Below are positions 31,613 to 46,321 of a DNA stretch of 64,000 nucleotides, in pieces. Source of the DNA: Aricia agestis (Eukaryota > Arthropoda > Insecta > Lepidoptera > Lycaenidae); assembly GCF_905147365.1 (NCBI RefSeq), contig NC_056415.1:17254001-17318000 (forward strand), written 5' to 3'. Positions within the stretch are counted from its first letter, which is position 1; every line of letters starts with the position of its first letter. The position numbers and the translations under genes are program-made. The notes under the pieces are model-generated. The model ran no database searches. It had not been told where the DNA came from and was given only the letters and a program-made list of their open reading frames with translations.

Positions 31613-33230
31613 CTACTGACGGCGGTTTTGTTTGGATGACCTCGAGTAAGGTTGACCGTTCCTTCTCTGTGTCACAGGTCTGGTCCGTGCCGCAGCAGGC
31701 TGTTGTTGGCGTGGCGTTTGGCCCGTCTGCTGCCTGCGAGTAGTGGGCCTCGCCTTGGAGTTTAAATTACCTCTTGAGGAGCTTGCTGAAAAAAATTGCC
31801 TACGTGCTTCTGGTTTAAGATCAGAGCTTGATTTAGAAACTGCCTTTGCAGTTTTTATAGTTTCAATAAAATTTTGTCCAAAGAGGTTTTCCTCTATATT
31901 AGTTGAAGAAAGATGGTCTCTTAATTCCTTCCTTACATGACCTAAAATAAGGCTTCTTCTGCATAAGGACTGGTTATATTGAATATCACATAGTAGTCGA
32001 CCCATGTCCATCAGACTTTGTATAAGCTCTTTATCCGAGCCCGACTTGATTTCATTAGAGATAATAGTCCCCAGCGAAGAGATAGCTGCTGCTATCTCGC
32101 ATTGTTTGATTTCAATAGACTTGTCACGTTTTACAGCCGTGTCGATTATGGCAGCTTTTAGTTCAGCATTAAGCTTTGGTGCAGCTATGAATTTAGAATT
32201 ATTGGGTATTTGAAACTTTTCTACTAGATTTTTTCGTGCTTCTTTATCTAGCCCTTTAGTGGCTATGTAGGTGAATCTAGAAGCTACTTCTTTGTGGATA
32301 TCTGGGCCATATGCAACAGAAGTAGACGGATCTTCGCCCAAGATTTCTGAAAAATCATCATTTGTGCCCTGGTTTTCACCAGTTTCATTAATATTGCTTG
32401 TACTTGGAAGCAAATTTACATCAGAATTGATTTGAACCTCTAATTGAGGCTCTACAGCAGCGTAACACGTCTGGGGAAGCACATTTTGGCTAGGCTCATT
32501 AGCCATATTACCTGAAATAAGATACAAACCGTCGTAAATCACCACGTCTATCCAAGCTAATGCAGCTGTTGTGACGTGAGAAAACGGTTATAGCCATATT
32601 ATATTCTGAAAACCGTCGTGAACGGAAGATCACCGCGTCTTTACAAGCAAAGATTGTTGAGACGCGAGAAACCGGTTAAAGGCATGTTATTATCTGAAAA
32701 CCGTCGTTAACGGACACACCGCGCCTACAGCTCAAGCGATAGCTGTTGTGACGCGAGAAACCGGTTAAAGGCTATAGCGTATGCATGCCTTTGCCGTCGG
32801 GTAGACCGACCACGTGCTCCATTGTATTTCATGCCATTTAAAAAGCGCTGCATAGCAAGACTCCGTTATAAATCACTGTCTCGCGTCTGTGACGCGAGAA
32901 GGCGGATCTTTCATAATTATGCCCAATATATTGTTATATTTATGCATGCTGAAAAACTTTCCACGTGTCGAGGCAACACGTGGGTGCTGGAAAAAATTTG
33001 AAGTCCCGAGGGACGTTATTAATATTATGAGTTATCTGCATACCATATGATGGTCCTGGTGTTTCTTCCATCGGAGAATCTGATTTAGATGAAGAGCTGG
33101 AACTAGAGCTAGAACACTGACTAGAAGAATCTTCCTGTTCAACATGGCGATCGCGCTTAAAATGTTTTTCCAACTTACGTAATTTTTTAAAAACTAGATC
33201 CAATTTATCTTGGTTACGCCTTTTTGGCAT
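31613..33230 (-). CDS. Gag-like protein of the DIRS-like element, predicted two exons
   Basis: The second exon (31613-32511) encodes about 300 residues with an acidic N-part (SEILGEDPSTSVAYGPDI), a helical middle and an Arg/Gln/Ser-rich tail (TRRQQTGQTPRQQQPAAART) suited to RNA binding. An upstream frame starting ATG at 33230 encodes MPKRRNQDKLDLVFKKLRKL and a poly-Ser stretch. A donor TATG|GTATGC (33044/33043) and acceptor TTATTTCAG|GTAATATGG (32512/32511) would join PSYG to NMANEP in phase, giving 361 residues in total (187 + 899 nt = 362 codons with stop). The alternative is an unspliced gag starting at the ATG at 32506. Splicing is inferred. Some DIRS elements are known to carry introns. 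Confidence 0.75.
32512..33043 (-). repeat. Predicted gag intron with ~85-bp tandem repeats
   Basis: The phrase AACCGTCG recurs at 32527, 32610 and 32699, each followed by 'acgcgagaaaccggttaaagg' or a variant. So three diverged units of about 83-89 bp fill 32527-32790. The rest, to 33043, is unique. Confidence 0.65.
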
Positions 33231-33296
33231 TTTTTTAACAGATTTTAGCACGAACGCGGAATTTAGTGTAGCGGACGAGCACTAAATACTTTATGG

Positions 33297-33524
33297 AGTC
33301 GAATCAACGCCGTTGGCCGAAGGAGGAAAATGGAGTCCACCGGAACAGGAAAAGCGAGCAAACCATAGAGTATATACCAGAGACCAACTGTAAGTTTTTT
33401 TTTAAATATTTTTTTTTTAGAGTTATAACCTCTAAACATAGTGATTGAAGCGGAGACACTAGCTACTACTACTGTGTGTTCATATTCTAATTATACTAAT
33501 CTCGAGGACGAAACACGAGTATAA
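33297..33524 (-). repeat. Right (5') inverted terminal repeat of the DIRS-like element
   Basis: Reverse complement of 28250-28449, plus the tip 'ctcgaggacgaaacacgagtataa'. The promoter of the element should lie here; I did not identify its motifs. Confidence 0.88.
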
Positions 33525-33850
33525 CTCCCAACATACTGCGCTCCATCGCTCTTTGACATACCCCGAGTTGGGACTTTTGCGAATCGGTCAATGACCATGT
33601 TTATGTACCGTAGGTTAGGACGGGCAGAAGACACATGTCGACGAGTCTGCGTTTCAGGGAGATTGGTAAATCTCCCTTCATCAGCGTCTTCATGGACCAG
33701 TAGCTCTTCTAGGAGTTTTCGATTCGTCGATCGACTTCCTTCCCTTGTCTGTTATGAAAAGAAACTAACTGGCCCAAGTAGACTCGTCGACATAGTGTAT
33801 GTCTTGCTCGTCTACCTCAACCCTACGTCTCATGCTGTTGGTCATTAATT
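33525..33850 (-). pseudogene. RTE-like LINE, 5' half of the copy split by the DIRS-like element
   Basis: On the minus strand: RSKTQLMTNSMRRRVEVDEQ, then after a frameshift YLGQLVSFHNRQGKEVDRRI, MKTLMKGDLPISLKRRLVDM, and finally CQRAMERSMLGV at the DIRS border. These are the post-RT regions of an RTE-type polymerase. The order continues in 28176-27840. Confidence 0.75.
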
Positions 33851-35259
33851 GAGTTTTGGACCTGTTCATTGTAAGTAAAACATTTATTCACTATTTTTTT
33901 CTTACATTTTTTAAGTTTGCAAATCAATCTAAACTATATATTTTCATCAAAAAAATCCATGCACGCTATGAGGGCACTTTTAAGATTGACAGCTCCCAGA
34001 CCATGACTTGCACACTATCCTGTTTAGTAATCCAGTCTTATAACTACCAAATCTATTAATTTTTTTTAACAACCTCACCATAAAAAAGATTTACCTATTC
34101 TTATATCAATACACTTTCTTACCTCTATTTTTATTCATATTCATTTCGAAATCTTTCTATATTTCGATGGAGTGGCGACACTATAATATTCTTGGGTATC
34201 GTTTGAAAATTAACATCCTGCTTGACTTTAAGGCCCTTCCCCTACGGAGATTCCATAATTTACCGTATTTAGAGCCTTATAAACTCATAAATTGAAAGCT
34301 ACAAAGCTATAATAAAAATACAGCAATAATCTTCAGTATATCAACATTCCTTTCCACGTTTTAAATTTTCTATTTTTGTTTATTATACTTATGATATGAT
34401 TCGCTTGCTTCCAAAGTAAAACCAATTTATTGAAATTCAAGCATAAAACATTCAGCATCTCCGTAGTTTTTACAAATGACTTTTATTTGAAACACACGCC
34501 AATAGATCGACAATAATAAATAGGAAGTCGGGACGGTTGTGAGGTCACGGAATGGGTCAAGCGGAAGACCGGCGTTGGATACCTGCTAGGTGTGCCAACA
34601 CTGCCGAGCTTGGTCCAATTTGCGGCTGATTTGTTTAGGAATTTTATTGACATTATTTTGTTTTAATATTATCATAATTTAAGTTATTTTTTATTGTATC
34701 TTAGTGTAATAGTAAGTAATAGCTGCAAATAAATCATTATTCATTCATTCATTCATTCATTCATTCATTCATACAATATCATAAACTACATATTTCACGT
34801 TTTAATTTTTTTAGGTCAATTTTGAACTAAGATAAGTAAAAAATAGGGTTTTTTGGGCGACCTCGGCAACGCGGCAAATGTATGGTCAAGGTCGTTTGCT
34901 CGGGGGACGGCTGTAATCTTAGGAAATAATAAATTCAACTAAAAAGCTAGTTTTTAAAAGGAATGGGTGAGGATTGTGGTGTGTGTGAGTGGGCGGGGCG
35001 AGCGATATCGCGAACGGTTCTAACCGGTATTTTGAGCAGTGAGCGATTTTATTTTGCTCTTAGAACAAAACCAGAAATAATTTCGGTCCGTTCAGAGCAG
35101 AATCGAAATGAAAACGCTCTTTTGAAAATGTATGGCGCTTCTCACGAACAGGATCGCGACAATTAACTAGGTTTCCGAACCCTGCCAATCCGGCTGTAGC
35201 ATAACAATAATTGAAAATCTATTGTGTCTGCGATTCCCACGATCGACGTAATAAGGTAT
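33851..35259. other. AT-rich intergenic spacer
   Basis: A (CATT)n microsatellite (about 34738-34772) is the only clear structure. 34520-34625 is GC-richer ('cgggacggttgtgaggtcacggaatgggtcaagcgg') and may be the tail of another LINE. A 67-codon open stretch at 34963-35166 has no recognisable domain. Confidence 0.35.
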
Positions 35260-36975
35260 TTAATTTTACAAACGTTGCCGTGCTTTGGGTCAGGTTTGAC
35301 CCAAGTAGTATAATTATAGTGAAAAATTTGCCAAAAATAAAAATTTATTAGTTAATTATTAGGATTTCTTTCACATGTAATATATTTATTTTTATAAAAA
35401 TACTTATAATTAAAAAAATATATAATTTATTATACATAATAATATATACTTTGTTTTATAAATCTGAAGAGTTTGTTTGTTTGAACACGCTTATCTCACG
35501 AAACACTAGTCCGATTTTTATGTAATTTAGCTTCAATATAGAGTAGACCATGGGGAATGACATAAACTATTTTTTTGTGGGAAAATGTACGGTTCTCGTT
35601 TTCCAGTTCCTATGAAATTGCGGATGATTAATGCCGACGGAGCCGAGCGAAATATATAATATTATAATTTAAAAGGCAATTTCATTATATTAGATATTTT
35701 TATAAAATGGAACAAAGCAGTAATTGAAAAGAAAAGCAAAATAAAATTATATCTTATTGGGTACATTACAATTACTGTATACAACTGTATTAGATGAACA
35801 ACTGTATCTTTACATACGAATTTCTCAGTACTGAGTACAATCTATACAGCAAATGACGTGTTTTATTTACAGTTTTAGCACTGTATACTTGACAACTAAT
35901 TATTTGGGAGCCTTCTAAGCTATGTCGTTTATCTCTTGTTAGGAGTAAGTTGATGGAATTTTCAAAGTAGTGTCGCTGTTTTGATAGGCACTGTTTCCTT
36001 CTAGCTGCTGTTGATAGCTGTGAACAGTATGAAAGCATTGTAAGCTAAAGCCAAAGTATTGTTTTTCTTTTGCATCTTTATCCAGTGTATCTACGCCACC
36101 TTTATATTTGTTGTAGTCTAATATAGATATTTATATTAGATTATATCTAATTTATCAGGTTTTCTGCCAGATCTATAAATTACTTCTAGGTTGTGAATTG
36201 ATATGAATCGTAATGAATAAAATTATTCACCGACTTATTTTTTTGGTAATGTTGTGTGAAGAATAAAACATTTTTTTATTTTTTTTATTTATTTATTTGG
36301 GTATGCAAGAGACAAGTGTAGTATCTTTGGTAAAACATGATGAATATAAAGGTCGTTTATTAGTTTTTACTATTTTTGGAGGTAATCCAGGTCTATTCTA
36401 ACGTATAGAGTTCCAACTACAGTGGTCTGTTTTTTATTCAAGTAGATGTGATTCAAAAAATTATCCACCGTAAGATCAGGTGGATTTATTTGCCTATGTA
36501 GGGTTGAATATTCCAAACTTCAAACATAGGTGGCAGAATCACATAGACCACAAAATTTGATTTGATATTGTCGAAACAGAAATATTTTTTTGAACGCAAC
36601 TAGCTGCACATGTATTGTAATGTATTTTATTTTTATTAGTCCTGTCATAAATTATGATTCTAAGACTTGTATGGGTAGAACAAAAGAACGTCTCACACAA
36701 AATGTTATACGATACATAAACTATAAGGACGATAACAGATGCGCTGTGCTTTTATTATTAGCTGCGGATAATTCTGACCCGAGGACCGTTAGAGTAAAAA
36801 AGCCATACGTGGAATGTTTTAATTATTTTTAACAAAATACGCGAGTAATAAGTAATCTGGAGCAAATAATTAAAAGTCATAAAATATCAAACTTCTTGAG
36901 CGCTTACTTTCTGAGAAAATTCCATTTTTATCTCAAGATGGGTCAAAATTGACCCGAAGACCGTATGAAGGTTAA
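35260..36975. mobile_element. Possible piggyBac-like element with TTAA ends
   Basis: TTAA at 35260-35263 and 36972-36975 brackets imperfect inverted termini: 'gctttgggtcaggtttgaccca' on the left, and 'tcttcgggtcaattttgaccca' when the right end is read in reverse. TTAA targets are the hallmark of piggyBac. An extra internal motif TGACCCGAGGACCGTTAG at about 36775 echoes the right end. No transposase is recognisable; a small open frame at 36590-36832 has no known domain. A Helitron-like fragment lies inside at 35467-35660. Confidence 0.4.
35467..35660. mobile_element. Helitron-like repeat fragment
   Basis: 'gagtttgtttgtttgaacacgcttatctcacgaaacactagtccg' is the reverse of the 'cggaccagtagttcctgagattagcgcgttcaaataaacaaac' block of 4141-4981. 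It runs to an AT-rich end near 35660. Confidence 0.5.
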
Positions 36976-37466
36976 CTACGAGTAGAGACAAAAATTTGCA
37001 GTCAGCATGATGATAACAATAATTCGAAAGTATTTTGTCACTGTAATACATAATATATTTAAATATCGAGCTAGCTGAACTTTTCAGGTCAAACAGTTGA
37101 GTATGTATGAGAATTTTTGATGACGTTGGTAACTTAACATTTATTATTTTTAAGTCATATAAAGAAAACAACGTAATGTTTGTTGTGATAGATTAACTTA
37201 CTTCGGTACATGAAAAGAACAAGGGGTGCTATTATCGAGCCCTGCTTGATCCTCAAGTTTACGATTTTTCATAGTTACTGGTATGTATGACTACTTAATA
37301 ATAAGGGAAAAGTAAAAGTATTGCTTATATCAAACTGTCTTTTAAAATATAAATGAATTATCTAAACATTGTAAAGTAGTTACGTGATGTAATACATTTA
37401 TTATGTCAATAATCAAAAGGGATTCAAGTTTTAGGAAATATTAAAATATGATGGTCAACAACTTGA
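36976..37466. other. AT-rich spacer, possibly 5' UTR of LINE-A
   Basis: No gene is visible. The LINE-A 5' end cannot be placed because the second copy is truncated upstream of this point. Confidence 0.35.
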
Positions 37467-38849
37467 ATGTCAATTTTAAACATATTTTTATTGTTATTTT
37501 TGTTATTTTTGTTTTTGTTAGTTTTGTTTAGTTATTTTTGTTATTTTTGTTGTAATATTAAAAAGAAGCTTCAGGATGCTCAGGAATATATTAAGTCCCT
37601 AGAGTGTGAACTTAATTCAAAAAAATTTGAAAAAACACAAAGTTTATATGATGAACTTCTGGGAAGTGTAAAGGACCTTTCAAAAAATAACTTAACTACC
37701 ATTGACTTGACTGGTGATGACACAATAACGACTTGTCACACCATGAACAGTAAAAGGAAGATAAAAAAATATGTTAAAGTTAAAAAATGTATTAGAAAAA
37801 CTGAAGAATTGCTACAAAAAAACCGAAAAATTATGAAGCAGCTTAAAAATTTATCAAAAAATAAACAAATAGTTAAAGATCAATTATTAAGCTGCTGTGA
37901 AGAGTTGGAACATACTAGGCTTAGCTACGAGGCTGATGTATGTAGCCTTCAGTCTGAAATTACAGAACTACATACTTCCCTAACACAAATAAAAATTAAA
38001 TATGAATTAGCGCAAAAAGAAATTGTCTGTCATATATCGGCTATGGATGGTTTAATAGAAATGGGACGCTACAATGAGGAACGAGTAAACTCTTTGCTCA
38101 ATAACTGTCAGTGTCTCAGAAATGTAAATCATTCACAGCATGATCTTGACATTTCAGTTACCTGTTCAGAGGTAAAGGCTCATACTGAACCCTCAAAAAA
38201 TAATTATAATAGGACCAATGCCCCAGTTAATATATACTGTGATGAAATAGGACATAGCGTTAGTGTACTTATTAATAAATTAAGTGTGGGTCAGCAAGTA
38301 ATTAGCACTTGTTTGCCCGGGGCATCATTTGAACAAGTAATTAGCAGGGCAATAAATTCTGCTTGCTGTCCCAACACAACCATAGTTATCTTAGTCGGGA
38401 GAAGGGGAAAGATAAACAAAAAACAAATGACAGATTATATTAATACATTAAGTAGAAAAGAAAACGTTAGTCGACTTATTTTGTTTACCTTTCCTTATAT
38501 AAAGAAATTGCCACACGAGAGTAAGGAAAATTATATTAGGTTTAAGCTGAACAGCCTACTATGTAGTGCAACAAATCAAAATTGTTTGGTATTAAGTAAT
38601 ACCTTACCACAAATAGATGTGGTGGACATTAATAATATTTTCAATTCTAGATTAGGTAATTTGACATATGATAAGTATTTCTTATCTAATTTTTTAACTC
38701 GACATTTAGCTAAATGGCTATACAATTTTATAGTTTTAAGACAAGCCAAAAAATTGGCTAAGCCGACCACTGCTTTTATTGAGCAGTGTTCTTATTCTAA
38801 TCAATATATAACTGAGAGCTTGGAATATGTTCCAAATAATTTAAATTAG
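37467..38849 (+). CDS. ORF1 protein of LINE-A: membrane anchor, coiled coil, esterase-like domain
   Basis: 460 codons, uninterrupted, with an ATG start. Residues 1-30 are a continuous hydrophobic segment (ILNIFLLLFLLFLFLLVLFS, then Cys/Phe-rich), which would anchor or target the protein to a membrane. Residues ~33-200 are Lys/Glu/Leu-rich and coiled-coil-like. From ~255 on a globular region includes GASFEQVISRA, TTIVILVGRRGKINKKQM and YDKYFLSNFLTRHLAKWL. The placement of these blocks resembles the SGNH-esterase ORF1 domain of CR1/L2-type LINEs, but the catalytic residues are not clear. ORF1 proteins bind LINE RNA. The copy at 56914-57477 keeps only the C-terminal region. The domain assignment is inference. 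Confidence 0.8.
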   Translation: MSILNIFLLLFLLFLFLLVLFSYFCYFCCNIKKKLQDAQEYIKSLECELNSKKFEKTQSLYDELLGSVKDLSKNNLTTIDLTGDDTITTCHTMNSKRKIKKYVKVKKCIRKTEELLQKNRKIMKQLKNLSKNKQIVKDQLLSCCEELEHTRLSYEADVCSLQSEITELHTSLTQIKIKYELAQKEIVCHISAMDGLIEMGRYNEERVNSLLNNCQCLRNVNHSQHDLDISVTCSEVKAHTEPSKNNYNRTNAPVNIYCDEIGHSVSVLINKLSVGQQVISTCLPGASFEQVISRAINSACCPNTTIVILVGRRGKINKKQMTDYINTLSRKENVSRLILFTFPYIKKLPHESKENYIRFKLNSLLCSATNQNCLVLSNTLPQIDVVDINNIFNSRLGNLTYDKYFLSNFLTRHLAKWLYNFIVLRQAKKLAKPTTAFIEQCSYSNQYITESLEYVPNNLN

Positions 38850-38858
38850 ATTCTAGGA

Positions 38859-41789
38859 CAACAGAGGCACACTCTAGCAGTATATTATTAAACAAAAATA
38901 ATAATACTAATGCCTACCACCAACAACCTAGTAAGATTTCTAGACAAAATTGTAATTTTAATATAAACTTGGTGCATCAGAACTTACAGGGAAAAATAGG
39001 AAAAGAATTAGAAATTGAGTTATTTTTAAATGAATGTAACATTGACATTTTGTGTGTATCAGAACATTGGTTAAAAAATTATGAATTGTCATTTAATTAT
39101 TCTGATCATCAGCTAGCAAGTTCGTTCAGTCGAGAGAATGCTATTAGGGGTGGCTCCTTAATATTGATTAAGAAAAAACTTAAATTTAAAGAACGTAAGG
39201 ATATTGTTAGACTGTCAACTGAACGAATTGCTGAGTTAGCCTGTATCGAGCTGAGCCACCTTATTATTGTAAGCGTATACAGACCTCCATCCGGCTTATA
39301 TGATTCTTTTGAACAAATAATGGAGCAAGTGTTAACAAAAGTGTGTGCATCTAACAAAAAGATTATAGTATGTGGTGATTTCAATATTAATTTACTAGAC
39401 CTTAACTCCACCACTGTTAGATTCACATCATTGTTCAAATCGTATAACCTTATTAATTTATTCAACGAGCCGACAAGAATTTGTGATACAACTGCGACTT
39501 GCATAGATAATATTTTCACCAACATAACTCCCTATAGGAAGGAAATAAATAATGTATTAAGCTCTGATCACTGTGGACAGCTAGCTTCATTTAATATAAA
39601 TTGTGATACTAATTTAAAAGAAAAAATTGAATATATACCTATAAATACAAAACGTATTGAGAAATTTAGAAGTAAATTATCATCAAGTTTTGAGAAGTTG
39701 AATGTATCAAATGATCCAGATAAAGCGTTTAACAATTTATTCAATAGAGTAATTCAGCAATATAACGCTGTATTTACTTCTAAAACGGTCAGTTTGAATA
39801 ATAAAAGAAATAATTTCAAAAAATGGGCAACTGCAGGTATTATTGTAAGTAGACAAAAATTATATGATTTGTATAACGAGAAAACTATAAACCGGAGTGA
39901 AGTTTTTAAATTGTACGTCAAGAAATACTCAAAAACTTTTAAAAAGGCCTGTCAAGCAGCGAAGGCACTTCAAATTAAAGAGAAAATTAGAGACTCTAAA
40001 AATAAAGTGAAAACCACCTGGAAAATAATTGCGGATGAGACTGGAAAAGTCGCTGTCGTAACTCTAAATTTGAACTTTTAATTAATAATAAAAAAATCAA
40101 TTCTGATCTTGAGGTTGCGACAGTCTTTGAGAAGTTTTTTGCAGACATTCCAATTTCAACTACAAAGAACTTAAATTCATCACCTACAGTTGCAGAAAAA
40201 ATACTTAGAGAACATGTCAAGGAATGTGATGTCAATTTTATTTTTAGAGATATTGACTCCAGAGATATTATCAAGACTTTCAAATCAATCAATATTAAAA
40301 GTACCACTGATCTCTGGGGTATGTCCACAAAAATTATAAAATCAGTAATTGACATCATTGCCCCTTACCTAGCTTTAGTTTTTAATAATTGTATCGAAAG
40401 TGGTGTGTTCCCAGACTTAATGAAGCACAGCAAGGTGATGCCTCTATTTAAAGCTGGGAAGAAATCAGACCCAGCCAACTATAGACCAATATCCATATTG
40501 CCGACTTTAAGTAAAGTCTTTGAAAAAATAATTCTAAATCAATTACTTGCTCATTTTAACTCAAATAATTAATTACATAATAATCAATTTGGTTTTACTA
40601 AAGGTCGGTCTACAACAGATGCAGGCATTAGTCTTCTGTGTAGTATTTTTGAAGCTTGGGAGGAGTCGCAGGATGCACTTGGTATTTTCTGCGATCTCTC
40701 TAAAGCATTTGACTGTGTGGAGTATGATACTCTAATAAGAAAACTACACCATTATGGTGTAAGGGGCACGGCACTTAAACTTCTAAAATCTTACCTTACA
40801 AATAGAACGCAGAGGGTGGAAGTTAACTCCATAAGGTCTAATGGAACCAAAATAAAACTAGGTGTGCCACAAGGGTCCATTTTAGGGCCTTTTCTTTTTC
40901 TCATCTATATAAATGATTTACCTTATCTTGTTAAAGATAAGCATGAGATAGTACTTTTTGCTGATGACACTTCACTAATTTTTAATGTGAAGAGGCGACA
41001 ATTTAATTATGACGAGGTAAATAGTGCTCTCTCAAAAATAGTACATTGGTTTAATGCTAATAATTTACTTTTGAACTCTAATAAAACAAAATGTTTAAAA
41101 TTTATCTTGCCAAATGTTAGGCAAGTACAAACCAATGTACTATTAAATGATGAGAAAATGAATTTAGTAGACACCACCGTATTCCTAGGCATAACGCTGG
41201 ATTGTAAGTTACAATGGGGTCCACATATTGCGAAACTGGCAGATAAGCTTAGTTCTGCAGCATATGCTGTTAAAAAAATTCGTGAAATCACTGATGTAGA
41301 GACCGCGCGATTAGTTTACTTTAGCTACTTTCATAGCATAATGTCTTACGGCATCCTCTTGCGGGGAAACGCGGCGGACATTAATACAATATTTGTGCTG
41401 CAGAAGCGAGCTATTCGTTCTATTTATAAGATGTCGTCTTTGGAATCTCTAAGAGAAAAATTTAAAGAAATAAGAATTCTGACCGTCACATCTCAATACA
41501 TTTTGGAAAATCTCTTATATGTTAGAAAGAACATAAATATTTTCAAAAAGAAAAGTGATAATCATAATGTAAATACTAGAAATAAGAACAAGTTAGCATA
41601 CCAATGTTCAGACTAGCCAAAATAAGCAAATCCTTTAAAGGCCAATGTATACGCCTATACAATAAAATCCCAGAAAATGTTCAAAATCTACCTTTAAACA
41701 AATTTAAAAAAGCAGTTAAAGAACGTTTGTGTGCTAAAGCGTATTATAAAGTCAATGATTTCTTCGAGGACAGCACACCTTGGGAATAG
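38859..41789 (+). pseudogene. ORF2 of LINE-A: endonuclease and reverse transcriptase (several lesions)
   Basis: The frame opens after the ORF1 stop, but where the sister copy has ATG (57490) this one has ACA. APE-type endonuclease: VHQNLQGK, VSEHWL, SVYRPPSG, CGDFNINLLD, SSDHCGQLASF (38969-39600). A frameshift near 40050 is followed by RT: MPLFKAGKKSDPANYRPISI, FCDLSKAFDCVE, LGVPQGSILGPFLF and the active site LFADDTSLIF (about 40960). A TAA at 40570-40572 interrupts it. A one-base deletion near 41596 shifts the last segment (FRLAKISKSFKGQCIRLYNK...). The family is the jockey/CR1 group. The 3' UTR contains 'gagtttcttacgccggttcttctcggcgg' and ends in TTTATTTA-rich sequence near 42030. Confidence 0.88.
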
Positions 41790-42297
41790 GGTGGCTCCAT
41801 GCAGGTTACTTTTCTTTTAATTTTGTTACATAGCTGTAAGCCATAACATTGTAATTTTCCATTTTTTTTTTGCAAAAGATGGCCCCGTGCGAGTTTCTTA
41901 CGCCGGTTCTTCTCGGCGGGGTAGTTCCCGAACCGGTGGTAGGCAACGTAGTTTCTTCGTTCAACTTTCAAAAAGTGTATCATGATACCCATTTTGAATA
42001 AAAAGATATTTTATTTATTTATATTTATTTTATTTATTATCTTATACCGGTATAAATATAACACAGTTACTCAGCTAACATACATAGTTCTCTTACATAA
42101 TAAAATAAATAATTAAAAACAGTTTTCTTAGATACCTTGATTGAAAAAAAAAAATGTTGTAGTATGAATGAAAAAAGTAACATAATTTATTATAAATTCA
42201 TGGTGCATTAAGTTTCTTGTTAACATTTGATTTCTTTGTTCTCAATAAACAAAATTTTCTTATCACAGAGATTAATTTAATTTAAATCTCTCATTCT

Positions 42298-46321
<4,024 letters not shown>

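Larger units (their letters stand above)
28177..33524 (-). mobile_element. DIRS-like tyrosine-recombinase retrotransposon, structurally complete
   Basis: About 5.35 kb. It has inverted terminal repeats (left about 28177-28449, right 33297-33524), an internal complementary region at about 28520-28650, and three open coding regions on the minus strand: gag-like, RT/RNase H/methyltransferase-like, and tyrosine recombinase, with the last two overlapping by 40 bases. It has no LTRs, protease or DDE integrase, and no target duplication. These are the diagnostic features of the DIRS order, which integrates a circular DNA by recombinase. The two terminal repeats are the same over about 200 bp except for one base in an A run, so the copy is young and may be competent. 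Confidence 0.95.

Noticed and set aside
36590..36832. piggyBac transposase fragment
   Set aside because: The 80-residue frame shows no DDD-region or C-terminal cysteine-rich signature. Part of it is made by a repeat of the element-end motif.
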